Below are positions 48,852 through 58,178 of a DNA stretch of 64,000 nucleotides, one piece after another. Source of the stretch: Chrysophaeum taylorii (taxonomy: Eukaryota; Sar; Pelagophyceae; Pelagomonadales; Pelagomonadaceae); NCBI GenBank assembly GCA_029834535.1, contig JAQMWT010000533.1:124001-188000 (forward strand). The letters run 5' to 3'. Positions within the stretch are counted from its first letter, which is position 1; each line of letters starts with the position of its first letter. The translations under genes and the position numbers were made by a program. A model generated the notes under the pieces. It worked only from the letters and a program-made list of their open reading frames with translations. It was not told the DNA's origin and did not search any database.

Positions 48852-50135
48852 CTAATAAGCGCCGAAGAGGAACCGTTGGACCATCGCGAGGGTCGTCTTG
48901 GGCTGGTCGTGCGGCGCGAGGTGGCCCGCGTCGGCCACCTTGAGGAAGGTGAAGTTGCTGGCGGACACGTAAGACCCGACGACCGTCGCGTCGTCGAGGG
49001 CGTACGTCACGTTCGGCGCGGCGTTGAAGGCGTCCTTGCCCGTCCAATCGAGGTCGGCCGTCCAGGCGCGGTTCCCGAGCCAGTTGCACATAAAGTCGTA
49101 TTCCCCCGCGTACACGAGGACCTTGATTCCAGCGTCCAAAAGCCTGGCAACGTCGCCGCCAAACGTCTTGACCCAGTCGCCGCCGTACACCATCACCAAA
49201 TCAACGAGGTGCGAGCACTCCTCCCACTCCTTGGAGACCCCCAGCGCCGCCTGGACGTCGTCGCGGTTCAGATAGGTATCGACAGCCGAGAAGTCGTAGC
49301 AAAGTTCGTACGGTCCGCACGGTCGTCGAACGTCGTATACGTTGACGCCCGTACTCTCGACCGGAGTGATCTCCCCAATGTTGCAGAAGACGTAGGCGTT
49401 GATGCAGTCTGTCCACTTCAAGACGCGGGTCGTGAGATCGTCGTCGACCACAGACCGGTTCCCGTTGCACGCCGCGATCAGCGGTTCGCATATTATCTCG
49501 ACTCCCGACATTAACCCGAGCACGGCGTCCGAAACCAAATCGTGCGCTTCGGCGTACGGCTTGTAATACTTGTACTGGACTTCGGGCACCGTCAGCCCGT
49601 TCCCGATGGCGGCGCCGACCAAACGGAGGCTCGTCTCCGAGAGCACCGCCGCCGACACCGCCGGCACGTAGTGACCCGCGTACGACTCCCCAAATACGTA
49701 CAACGGAAGCTTCGAGTATTTGGGGTACCTCGCAAACAGCCCTTGCAAAAAATCGACCATGTCGCTCGCGACTTGGTCCTCGTCGTGGACCGGCACGCCC
49801 CTAGAGAAACCGGTGCCCGCCGGCTGGTCGACCCAAACTGCCGTCGCGTTCGTGTTCCACGAGTAGTTGTTCACCACGAGCTCGTCGTTCTCGATCTGGT
49901 AGGGTCCATTCTCCGTGAATAATGCGAGCATCGAGCTGCAACCGGGCCCGCCGCTCAGCCATATCAAAACCGGATCCTTTGAGGGATCGTTCCGAGACTC
50001 GAACAACCAATAGAACAGCTCGTGCCCCTTGGAACCCACGCTTATGTATCCGGCGTCGTTGTACGCGCTCTCCGGACCCTCGGGTGCACCGCCCAACGCT
50101 CCCACGACCAACAACAACCAGCCCAAGGACAGCAT
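48852..50135 (-). CDS. serine carboxypeptidase (peptidase family S10)
   Basis: 427 residues from ATG 50133-50135 (MLSLGWLLLVVGALGG, a signal peptide); upstream frame only from TTG. SGGPGCSSM gives the oxyanion/substrate motif, FGESYAGHYVP the catalytic Ser, VYAGEYDFMCNWLG the Asp region and DAGHLAPHDQP the His. These enzymes remove C-terminal residues in vacuole/lysosome, and some plant members are acyltransferases. Many Cys and several N-glycosylation sequons fit the secretory pathway. Confidence 0.94.
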   Translation of the reverse strand: MLSLGWLLLVVGALGGAPEGPESAYNDAGYISVGSKGHELFYWLFESRNDPSKDPVLIWLSGGPGCSSMLALFTENGPYQIENDELVVNNYSWNTNATAVWVDQPAGTGFSRGVPVHDEDQVASDMVDFLQGLFARYPKYSKLPLYVFGESYAGHYVPAVSAAVLSETSLRLVGAAIGNGLTVPEVQYKYYKPYAEAHDLVSDAVLGLMSGVEIICEPLIAACNGNRSVVDDDLTTRVLKWTDCINAYVFCNIGEITPVESTGVNVYDVRRPCGPYELCYDFSAVDTYLNRDDVQAALGVSKEWEECSHLVDLVMVYGGDWVKTFGGDVARLLDAGIKVLVYAGEYDFMCNWLGNRAWTADLDWTGKDAFNAAPNVTYALDDATVVGSYVSASNFTFLKVADAGHLAPHDQPKTTLAMVQRFLFGAY

Positions 50136-50990
50136 ACGATCGATCCACAAACAACACGCTTTTCTAGCCAATCACAACACCTCTCTCGATTTGTATCATC
50201 ATCAGCAAGGACATGGTTTATTTAGGGAGGGAGGTCTTTTTCTGGGAGCTTGGTGGCAAGCCGGCTGGCCTGGCGTCATAGAAACGACATTGACCTCCGA
50301 AGACAGACCTGGATAGTGGCCCTTTTCTCGAGTACGATGACGGCCGTGGCTGGCGCATCGCCGACGCCTTTTAAACAACAACCGCGGCACCAAGCAAGCA
50401 GCCCCTGGCGCCTTGATTCGGCAAATAATGAATGAATGCCTGCCATCGGATGATGATGATGACGACGACGAGAACGACGAGGGCGAGTGCGGCGACTTTC
50501 CGGATGGATGGATGACTACGTCATGGATGTCGACGATGATTGCGCCCTCGGACGTCCCTGCCTCACCACCAGTCCAACAATTGTGGTCCAAGGCTAGAAA
50601 CATTGCACTCATCTCTATTTGGACTGCTCTGGATCATGTGCAAACCGCTGCTCCTCTAAACCCAATACCCCAAATAGCTAACTCGCGTGATTACTCCCTG
50701 CCTGCCCATGCATGTTTTCCCTTAGCTCCCCTCCTCAATTCCGGGTACGGATCTCGACGTTCCAAGGCAAAAAACTGGAGCCACGTGCGATATTTTTTTC
50801 TTATTAATCCAGAGCGCTTGGGGGGGGAAACCCGTGCACTGAAGATTTTGCCCCTCCCGACGCGGAATTACCCCGCGTTCAATGTTTACAAAGAAGGACC
50901 CTACCTCGATCGACGACAAGTGGCGATCCGACAAAGGAGCAGGCGTCACGAGGCTCGGAGGTGGAGACTCATGATTGATTAATTTTTCTG
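50136..50990. other. intergenic with no clear gene
   Basis: Contains an acidic triplet run (about 50448-50475). A 189-codon + frame (50413-50982) and a 136-codon - frame (50202-50612) show no family features. I leave both uncalled. Confidence 0.4.
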
Positions 50991-51498
50991 TTAGGCGGCC
51001 ACGATAGTCGCGCCGCCGCCAACGACAACTGTGCGCGTGTCGCAGGGACAGCAGCATGCTCCGAGGCCCAGCGGAAAGAAGACCCAGCAGATAAGGCACG
51101 AAAGGCATCCGAAGTACTTCTCCTGGATGACGGTCGGAGCGACGGCGGGTACTCCCACCATGACGACGGTGTTGGTGACAGGCTGCTGCTGGTGATTATA
51201 GGCCACGGCCGCATCGCTCGGTGGCTGCTGGACGACGGCGACGACCTCGCCCTGAATCCCACCGCCAGCAGCAGCCGCCGCCACGACGACGGGATTCGCA
51301 GCCGTCGCCCCGGGCTCGCCGCCAACGGCGGTGCCGCTGCTGGTGTAGAACCTGCGCTCTTGGAGTTTGACTCGATTCTCCTGGCAAGAGGGAAAGGAGA
51401 TAATTTCGGGAGAGCCTCCGTCCGGCTTTGAACACGGGCCTACTAGCCAAAAACACAGAGACGCACTTGGTGCCGTCGGCTAGCTCGGCTGACGACAT
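50991..51498 (-). CDS. small Cys-rich membrane protein, two exons
   Basis: Predicted join: exon 1 is 51498-51467 (ATG TCG TCA GCC...), intron 51340-51466 (127 nt, GTGCGT...ACACCAG), exon 2 is 51339-50991, giving 126 residues in frame. An Ala/Gly/Val/Pro/Gln-rich N-terminal part leads to EKYFGCLSCLICWVFF and PLGLGACCCPCDTRTV. This single hydrophobic hairpin-like segment with clustered Cys recalls BRI3, LITAF or PLAC8-type small membrane proteins. Function unknown. The 3' splice site is chosen because it alone restores frame. Confidence 0.55.
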
Positions 51499-53499
51499 CG
51501 CACGTAGTCTGTGGCCACAAGTGTGGCGATTTTATAATGAATGCCCACCTACGCGCGTGGCGATCGTGAACCCTTGATGAAGTGAACGCAACCTTCTTTT
51601 TTCTTCGCGGCAGAATTCTGGTAAAGTAAAGTGAAGTGGAGTGAAGTAAAATTTCATTGAACTTAATGAAGTGAGCTTAGTGAATTAATTCCCAACACTG
51701 AAGATTTGTATCGTAGTAGCTGGCGCCCGCACCCCGACAAACAGCTCCAACAGCGGCAGCACGCGCAGGCGCACTTCCGCGAGCGCCAGGAAGCTTACAG
51801 AAACGCCGACGGCCCCTACTACGACTCCCGGCCGCCGTGTCCCTGGCGGCGCCCGGACGGCCAGGCTCGCGCGCTACAAACGGCCTGCGTCCTCGCCTTC
51901 TTGTCTCCTCCTCAGCTCTCCTCTCCGCTCTCGTCGCTCCGCCCCCCGCCAACTGCTTCATTCTGCGCCCGCGCTGCCCTTAACCTTTGAGTTTACTCCT
52001 TACCCCCACCCCCAGGAACGGATGTTTGGTGGAGGGCATGGAAGCGTGAAATATCGTCGTGTATCGCAGCGGAGCGTAAGCAGCAACGAAAAAGGTCCCG
52101 GGTTGAACTCGCCCGCAGGGCAGTGGGAGGCGGTGCGTACCGACCCGAGAGACCTTAATAGCCCAAGCAGCAGGGACAAACCTCGCTGCAGGATCCGAGT
52201 CCGCAGTTGAATCATACGAGAAAACGCGAAACGGCAGCACAGCCTGTGGGGATCGAATGGCTCTGGTCGCAGCCAGTGCAGTAATGAACTTAATGTGTCT
52301 GCCGCTGCGCTTGACTCCATGGGTGCGACCCTCGTGTCAAACCCCTTCAATTTGCCCGTAAGCCGCAGTATTCCAATTCACAGATAGGAGCTACATCACC
52401 GTCTGTATCCTGCACCTCAACCACGCGGAGTTGGCCGTCGACGATGCACAAGCCAACGTCGCCATACGTGACTTCTGCCACAGCGCGATCAACCCAAAAC
52501 CCGGGGCCGACAAAGCCCGCAACACCCGCGGCGGTGCCCGTGGGAGCTTAGCGTTGAGTGTTTACCGAATCTTGACATCTTCTTCGTTCCTTTGCCTATG
52601 TAACTCTTTCAGACACCCAGGTGGATGTAGAACTTGCCGCGACGCCCCCCTCGGCCCTAATCTTTTTGGGAGCGCCTAATTCCGGGCACGGGATCACTAT
52701 GTTCAGGGGTGTAAAGTCCGTGGAGGACGTGCGAAGCGCGCTTCGTCTGTGGAGGGCATCAGCAGTTGCAGCAGGGAAGTTCAGCACCACTTCCAGAACA
52801 TGCGCAGCCGACCTGCTAGCGCGCCCGGCGGCTCGTCAGCCACGCGCAACCAGCTCCAGGCGCTAAAATCAGGCAAAAGCGAACTCAGCTCTCCTTTCCG
52901 CTCGACGACTCGACCCCCGCCAATCTGTTCTGCTTTTATCAGCGCCCGCTCTGCCCTTAAACTTGTGGCTTTTGATCCTCCTGGATGGCAGAAAAACAAC
53001 GAACTTGACACTATACGGTCACTAATAAAATGGTCCCTATGTTCGACAGGTGTACAGACTACTATTTGTAAGATCGAACATCTGCTTCTTAGGCAAAAAA
53101 TTCAGGCAATACACAACACAGTGCCGGCCTATCTCCGCGAGTCGAGATATGGAGCAGCGGCCGACGACGTACGAGCAACATTGGGGGGGGCGCCGCCCGA
53201 TCAAAGGAGAGAAGGGGCGGCGGTAGGGCCTGCCTCCGGATGGCACCAACACCAATAGTACGGAGGAAGCGGTGCAGGAGGCTTGTTGGTCTCTTTTTCG
53301 ATAGAGCATTGGAAGAAAGAATTCTGGAGGGTCGAACGAGCGCCAGCGTCCGCCTTTGAGGAGATTGGTGCGGAGCGAAGGCATACCGTATGATTGCTGT
53401 TAGCTCGTAGTAAATACGAAGAAGACGTGGTGGGAGCGGCGGCACGGCATATAAGTAAGCGGGAGTGTTTGGTTTTCGAAAAAATAGGAGGAGGTGGAA
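51499..53499. other. 2-kb gene-poor region with decayed repeats
   Basis: Frames are short and unbiased. Two blocks near 51905-52002 and 52885-52975 resemble one another (CTCAGCTCTCCT, CCCGCCAA, GCGCCCG, TGCCCTTAA), and the first shares CCTTTGAGTTTACTC with 12466-12480. AGTGAAGT-type direct runs lie at 51625-51670. This is probably transposon debris. I see no recognisable protein. Confidence 0.4.
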
Positions 53500-55104
53500 T
53501 TAGGCGACCTGAGGATCGCAGGCGAGTTTGGCGGCGAGGTCGGCGTGCGCCTTGGAGGCGAGGGCCGAGGTGGCGATGATGTCGGTCGCGAGGTTCTGTT
53601 TGTAGACAGCCTCGAAGGAAAATTTGTTGTCGAGAACAGGAAGTTTCCAGGCCTTACCACCGTCGACGTCGATGCGCGAGCGCTGGCGCACGATGGTGCC
53701 GTCGGGCTGGAAGACGTCAGTGACGACCTCTCCGTCTTCCAATTCAAGGCAGTCCGAGTCGTCGACGACGTTGTACGCGATAGATTTCTTTCCCGCCTTG
53801 ATCTTTCGGGCCGTGCAGTTGACGACGACAGCCTCGTCGACCGCGATGTGTGCGCAGGTGACGTTGGCGAGGACGGAAGACGTCGTCGAGCCCGCGCCGA
53901 CGTCGCACGCGGTCGCGACCGTCTCGGGATCTGATTTTACGGCGGGCGAGGAGGCGAGAGCGCCGCGCGCGACGCCGAGGAACTCGCGCATCGCATCCGC
54001 TTCGACCCCGTCTTCGACGAGGCGGAGGGCGTTTTTTAGGTAGAGCTTGAGCTGGCCGTAGTCCCACCAGTAGGCGGAAGCTCCGACGTCGACCGGACCG
54101 AGGAGGTGTTTGCCGCCGTCGTCGAACTTGGCCAACATGGCCTGGATGCGCGCGTGGTGTTTCATGGCGTCGGCCTGCTCGGTGCCCTTCTTGGCCATGA
54201 GCTTGCAGTAGGCCTCGACGGGGAGCGTCATGGGCATCCACCAGTGCGGGTCGGTGTCGAGGCTGCCCGCTCTCGCGGAGAGCTCTTCGTCGAACTCGGC
54301 GTCGAGGACTTGAAGGAGTTTAGCCGACACAGAAAAGGATCCGAGAGATGTCCCGACGGACTCGATTTCCCCCAAGGACGCCGTCATCTCGAGGGCCGTT
54401 GCGTGGTCGACCTTTTCGATCTGGCAGGCCGCGCCCGACGCCGATACGGCGACAAGGCCGTACTTTTCGAGTCCCTTTTCGGACCAGGTCCGCGCGTCGG
54501 GCATCGGCGCCAGCATGCACAGGATATCCGCGTGGGCGCGCGCGGCATCGTAGGCGGTGTCGAGAGTCGGCACGAAGATCTGGTCGCCCCAGAAAACCGA
54601 CGCGCGGCCCGCCCGAGATGCCGCGTACACGCCCGTTTGCTTGACGACAGACTCGAGGATCGTGAGGGGAACTCGGGCACCGCCCTCGCCCACGGGAGCC
54701 GACGCAGGCAGCTTCACGCCCGGCTTGTTGTTGTTTTCCGCCCCGGGGAGGGGTGCGAGCCTCGTGCCCTTGCCGGCCGTGTGGTAGACCGCGACGCTGA
54801 TTTCCCCCGACAACAACTTCCCCAAGAGGTCGCCCTCGTAGGCGGCCGCGGCCTTGCGCATCGCGTACAAGGTCCCGAGTCCGTTCCCGGCGCCGCCCGT
54901 CGTCCAGTCCTCGTGGACGCACACCACATCGCTCGTCGCTGGAATCACGTACCCCTTTCCCCGCTCGAGCCGCGCTTGCCAGAACTTGGCTTGCCACTCC
55001 GTTCCGGTGCACACGATGACCACCGAAAACCCCTCGACGCGCAGCATGCGTTCCAACGCCGACCGCCGCCATTCGGCCTCCGTCTTGCTTCCGACGACGG
55101 CCAT
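53500..55104 (-). CDS. sugar-phosphate nucleotidyltransferase-like protein
   Basis: 534 residues. Early blocks GGAGNGLGTLYAMRK and VAVYHTAGKGTRLAPLPG resemble the Rossmann-like entry and G-x-G-T-R-L signature of nucleotidyltransferases that make NDP-sugars, and ENNNKPGVKLP fits the following K-P stretch. VFWGDQIFVPTLD could give the metal-binding Asp. The rest does not match GlmU, UGP or GMP closely, so substrate and even activity are open. No targeting peptide is seen. Apparent full length with no intron. Confidence 0.65.
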   Translation of the reverse strand: MAVVGSKTEAEWRRSALERMLRVEGFSVVIVCTGTEWQAKFWQARLERGKGYVIPATSDVVCVHEDWTTGGAGNGLGTLYAMRKAAAAYEGDLLGKLLSGEISVAVYHTAGKGTRLAPLPGAENNNKPGVKLPASAPVGEGGARVPLTILESVVKQTGVYAASRAGRASVFWGDQIFVPTLDTAYDAARAHADILCMLAPMPDARTWSEKGLEKYGLVAVSASGAACQIEKVDHATALEMTASLGEIESVGTSLGSFSVSAKLLQVLDAEFDEELSARAGSLDTDPHWWMPMTLPVEAYCKLMAKKGTEQADAMKHHARIQAMLAKFDDGGKHLLGPVDVGASAYWWDYGQLKLYLKNALRLVEDGVEADAMREFLGVARGALASSPAVKSDPETVATACDVGAGSTTSSVLANVTCAHIAVDEAVVVNCTARKIKAGKKSIAYNVVDDSDCLELEDGEVVTDVFQPDGTIVRQRSRIDVDGGKAWKLPVLDNKFSFEAVYKQNLATDIIATSALASKAHADLAAKLACDPQVA

Positions 55105-56091
55105 CGCGCGAATTTATAGAGTGATGACTCACGCCTTCCTTTTGGCTTAACTTCCTGCTGGATGAACTTCCTTCAACGAAAATAATTGTTGGGGTTGGTT
55201 GGGACCCACAACATCGAAGAAACGGCGGCGGCGGCGGCGGCGTTAGCGCGTGGGGTTTTGTTGTTGGTCGCAATGGCGTCGCCCACCAAAACGAACAAGC
55301 TCGGTGGGAAAAAAATTTAGGGCTTGCTTGGTGTCGCTCTTATATTGTCGAGAAAATAAATAGGTGGCCTACACTCAACGACGTCATGACCACGATAATA
55401 AATCCTACGTGATGCGACCACGCTCGACGAGGTTGGGCTTTGTCCCTACTCACCATCCTCCACGCGGCAAAGCCCGCCTTGGGCTCAAGTTTGAGTTCAA
55501 CGTGAGAAGAAAAGGATGCTGACGAGAGAGACCACAGAGGAAGCCGGTGTCAACGCACAGCATAAGAGCTGGAGTCTGCAGATTTCCCTGCATAATACAG
55601 GATACTGATGAACTGCAGAGCATTTAGCAAGCCGTGGTAAGTCACCTGGGAAACCATCCCGTCTCATCATGAACGTCTGGAAGTATTTAATTCGGGAAAT
55701 GAAAAGGTATGTTCCCTATATCCTCAGAACACGACAGGCGGCATCTAGAACTACACGAGAAAAGGTAAAGTGTATAGTGCTACATACCTCGAGACGCGCT
55801 AGACCATGATAATGAGCGTAAGCACAAATCAGAAAGGACTATTTGATTGTGTAGAAAGGAAGAAGAAGAAGGGTAAGGAAGAGATCACGTTCTCAACGGA
55901 CGGATAAGGGTAAGAGGCAGCAGATTTCTCTGCACCCCCTCGAGATGTCTTAAGCGCAAGGTGCGACTATAGAGCATCTCTTGAGAAAGATGATGATGAA
56001 AAAAAAGAAGGAAAGAAAGGAGAATACAGTCTTGATGGTCGCAGAGGTCACATAAGAAGCACCACAAGAGTATAGCAGGGTGTCTTAGGGC
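55105..56091. other. non-coding flank, possible Copia-2 3' LTR/UTR
   Basis: Contains (GGC)n at 55218-55235. GCAGATTTC(C/T)CTGCA occurs at 55577-55591 and 55919-55933, partly palindromic. No coding frame was found. If Copia-2 has a 3' LTR it should lie here, but its partner is outside the window, so no boundary can be set. Confidence 0.4.
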
Positions 56092-56802
56092 TTAGGACTT
56101 GGACTTGGTGGAGCTGAGAGTCGACTTGACGCTTTTGAACAGAGCATTACGAAACACAGGTACGACAGACAGTGTGTTAAGGCTATCTGAGGTGGTGGAC
56201 ATCGTTACTGGTTCGAGAGTATCGGTATCGTCTTCGTCAGCTTCTGTTGTCAGGTGGTGAACACCAATAGCAGAATGGTGTGGTACCATACGAAACGTGA
56301 GTGCAAGTAAAGCATTCAGTATGGATGGCACCAACGAGTCAAGTTGTAGGGTGTCCAGTTGGTTTTCCAAGAAGTTGGACTCAGCGAACGGATCCGAGAA
56401 GATAGAAGAGTCTTCCGATTCACATGCGAAGGGAATGCTTTGAATACACGAGAGCAACTTATCACGCAGATGATGGAGGTGATCGTCCGGGGAGGAATGG
56501 TTGGCGGCATATTGGTCATGAGCTGTAAGAGTTAAGCGAGACAGCAGCTCTGTGATCTTGTACAGTGTTATGAGTAACACGTGTGCATTGGCTGTAGGAG
56601 GAAAGAGCCGGTTCTCCAGGGAGGTGATTGAAGCAATGGCAGCCTGCAGATCTGTGCGCAGAGATAGATTCTCAGCGCTGAGGGTGTTGACCTTGCGGAT
56701 ATGTAGGCGAAGAGTTTCCTGGAGTTGCTCGACTTGTTGACGCAAGGCATCGACATCATCAGGCGAGGCAGAAGGAGCAGGGTGTGTCGATGGCGAAGAC
56801 AT
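56092..56802 (-). CDS. Copia-2 extra ORF: coiled-coil protein
   Basis: 236 residues from an ATG. Residues about 15-65 are a heptad-rich coiled coil (VDALRQQVEQLQETLRLHIRKVNTLSAENLSLRTDL). The middle is helical with leucine-rich stretches, and the C-terminus is Ser/Thr/Lys-rich. No enzymatic motif. It lies downstream of RNase H, where copia elements normally end. It could be a nucleocapsid-like or RNA-binding accessory protein, or an unrelated nested gene. Motif copy A lies 32 bp upstream of its start. Confidence 0.6.
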   Translation of the reverse strand: MSSPSTHPAPSASPDDVDALRQQVEQLQETLRLHIRKVNTLSAENLSLRTDLQAAIASITSLENRLFPPTANAHVLLITLYKITELLSRLTLTAHDQYAANHSSPDDHLHHLRDKLLSCIQSIPFACESEDSSIFSDPFAESNFLENQLDTLQLDSLVPSILNALLALTFRMVPHHSAIGVHHLTTEADEDDTDTLEPVTMSTTSDSLNTLSVVPVFRNALFKSVKSTLSSTKSKS

Positions 56803-56833
56803 TTCCAGAGTAGGTTATGTTGTGGAGAGTGAG

Positions 56834-56855
56834 TAGTTTAACGACGCTTCGGTCA
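56834..56855 (-). repeat. Copia-2 joint motif, copy A
   Basis: TAGTTTAACGACG followed by CTTCGGTCA on the + strand. It sits between the 236- and 331-residue ORFs; the TGA stop of the latter is the first codon of the motif on the element's sense strand. Confidence 0.8.
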
Positions 56856-57848
56856 ACACATGCTGTGCAAGTAGGGGGTTTTCGCGTTTAGAAAGTGCAG
56901 AAAGTCTTGATGTTCTGCCGGAGTATAAGTGGGGCCGAACATTACATCCAGGAGTGATGGCGGCTTTGTATCATCTGAGGATGATACGTAGTCGTCAGGA
57001 TGTTGTGCCCGCGATTGGGCAACAGTATTAATTACATGGTGGGATTTGGAGGGCTTGAACATAGCCTGGGCTTTGCGAGCCTGCGTTCGAACAAGAGTTA
57101 CAAGAAAGTTAAGATGCTCAAGGTGCATCTGAGTAATAAGCCGAAGATCCAGTGCGAATGGCAGTTGAGTGGTGGAATCTGTGGCTGCATCGGGCACCGA
57201 TAAGACTAAAGGAGCAAGTGACGGATATTGCGTTAGATTGCTAGTCAAAAGAGTATGTAGCTCCGTTGGCAAATGATAGGTGCGTATGATGGTTGCGCGT
57301 ATATGACCAGCTGAGCACGCATCACAGGAGGATTGGAAGAAAGTAGCATTGCGAGCACATACGGTAGGTTGTATACGCACCTGATCGGTGTTGTGACTAG
57401 CGCAGCAAATGTTCATGGTGATAGTCGAGATGGGGATGTGACCATTCTTCTTATGGTCGTCCGTGTTGAGGTGACTCAGCACTTCAGTGGGGAGTTCACG
57501 TGGCGCTTGTGACTTCGAACTGTATGTGGTAGAGGTAAGGAAGGTAGGTTGTCCCAAATTGTTGAGGCATTGCGTACAGTAGGATGACAGAATGAAACGT
57601 TCACGTTTGGGGCCTCTGTAGCAGCCAATAGAAGCAATAGCAGGAGCAGCTTCCCAAGATATAGTAATGGGTAGGCGCATGGATATGAATGTTGTTAGTT
57701 CCACAAACAGTGAAAGGTCAGTAGACTGATAGATCGAGTTGAGTGCCGTAGAGATTTCCGCTCGCATAAAAGAAGAGAGAAAGGGGGTGGCAGGGACACG
57801 GAAGTTCTCAGAGAGAGAGATTCCTCGTTCAAACAGGGGAAAATCCAT
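56853..57848 (-). CDS. Copia-2 extra ORF: Cys/His-rich protein of unknown family
   Basis: 331 residues from an ATG. Several Cys/His clusters (CTQCLNNLG, CCASHNTDQ, SSCDACSAGH) suggest zinc binding. Two leucine-rich helices follow (LRLITQMHLEHLNFLVTLVRTQARKAQ), then an acidic Ser/Asp segment and a hydrophobic C-terminus. I find no envelope, protease or chromodomain features. Not recognised. It lies between pol and the coiled-coil ORF and is flanked by motif copies A and B. Confidence 0.55.
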   Translation of the reverse strand: MDFPLFERGISLSENFRVPATPFLSSFMRAEISTALNSIYQSTDLSLFVELTTFISMRLPITISWEAAPAIASIGCYRGPKRERFILSSYCTQCLNNLGQPTFLTSTTYSSKSQAPRELPTEVLSHLNTDDHKKNGHIPISTITMNICCASHNTDQVRIQPTVCARNATFFQSSCDACSAGHIRATIIRTYHLPTELHTLLTSNLTQYPSLAPLVLSVPDAATDSTTQLPFALDLRLITQMHLEHLNFLVTLVRTQARKAQAMFKPSKSHHVINTVAQSRAQHPDDYVSSSDDTKPPSLLDVMFGPTYTPAEHQDFLHFLNAKTPYLHSMC

Positions 57849-57868
57849 GTTGAGGCCATCCTGGAGTG

Positions 57869-58072
57869 TTAGGGATTGAGTAAGATATGTTCAGCTGGTG
57901 TCGGTGCGACAGCAGCAGCCTGGGAGGTAGCAGGAGTAACAGTGGTCATGGGTTGTCGCTTTTGCGACAACTTGGGAGAAGGCTCGGCCGTGGAAAGCGA
58001 GCGTGGAATTGTCCTTCGAACGACTGGAGAGATGCCACGGCCACGGCCACGGGAGTGCCAAGAAAAAGACAT
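57869..58072 (-). CDS. Copia-2 small Arg/Gly-rich ORF
   Basis: 67 residues from ATG 58070-58072 (MSFSWHSRGRGRGIS...). It is basic, then Ser/Thr/Pro/Ala-rich, and ends 20 bp before the next ORF's ATG. It may be a leader of the 331-residue ORF through a small intron or frameshift, or an independent short ORF. Confidence 0.35.
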   Translation of the reverse strand: MSFSWHSRGRGRGISPVVRRTIPRSLSTAEPSPKLSQKRQPMTTVTPATSQAAAVAPTPAEHILLNP

Positions 58073-58140
58073 GAGCGACACTCACACGACGCGTACAAAA
58101 AAAATTGTGGCAAAAGAAGGTAGGGCCAGGGCTAGTTTGC

Positions 58141-58162
58141 TAGTTTAACGACGTTGCGGTCA
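58141..58162 (-). repeat. Copia-2 joint motif, copy B
   Basis: TAGTTTAACGACG followed by TTGCGGTCA on the + strand, 16 bp past the pol stop codon on the element's sense strand. Confidence 0.8.
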
Positions 58163-58178
58163 CTAGGGTTAGGCATCT

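Noticed and set aside
50413-50982. 189-codon + frame
   Set aside because: Begins in an Asp triplet repeat and shows no domain or consistent codon bias.
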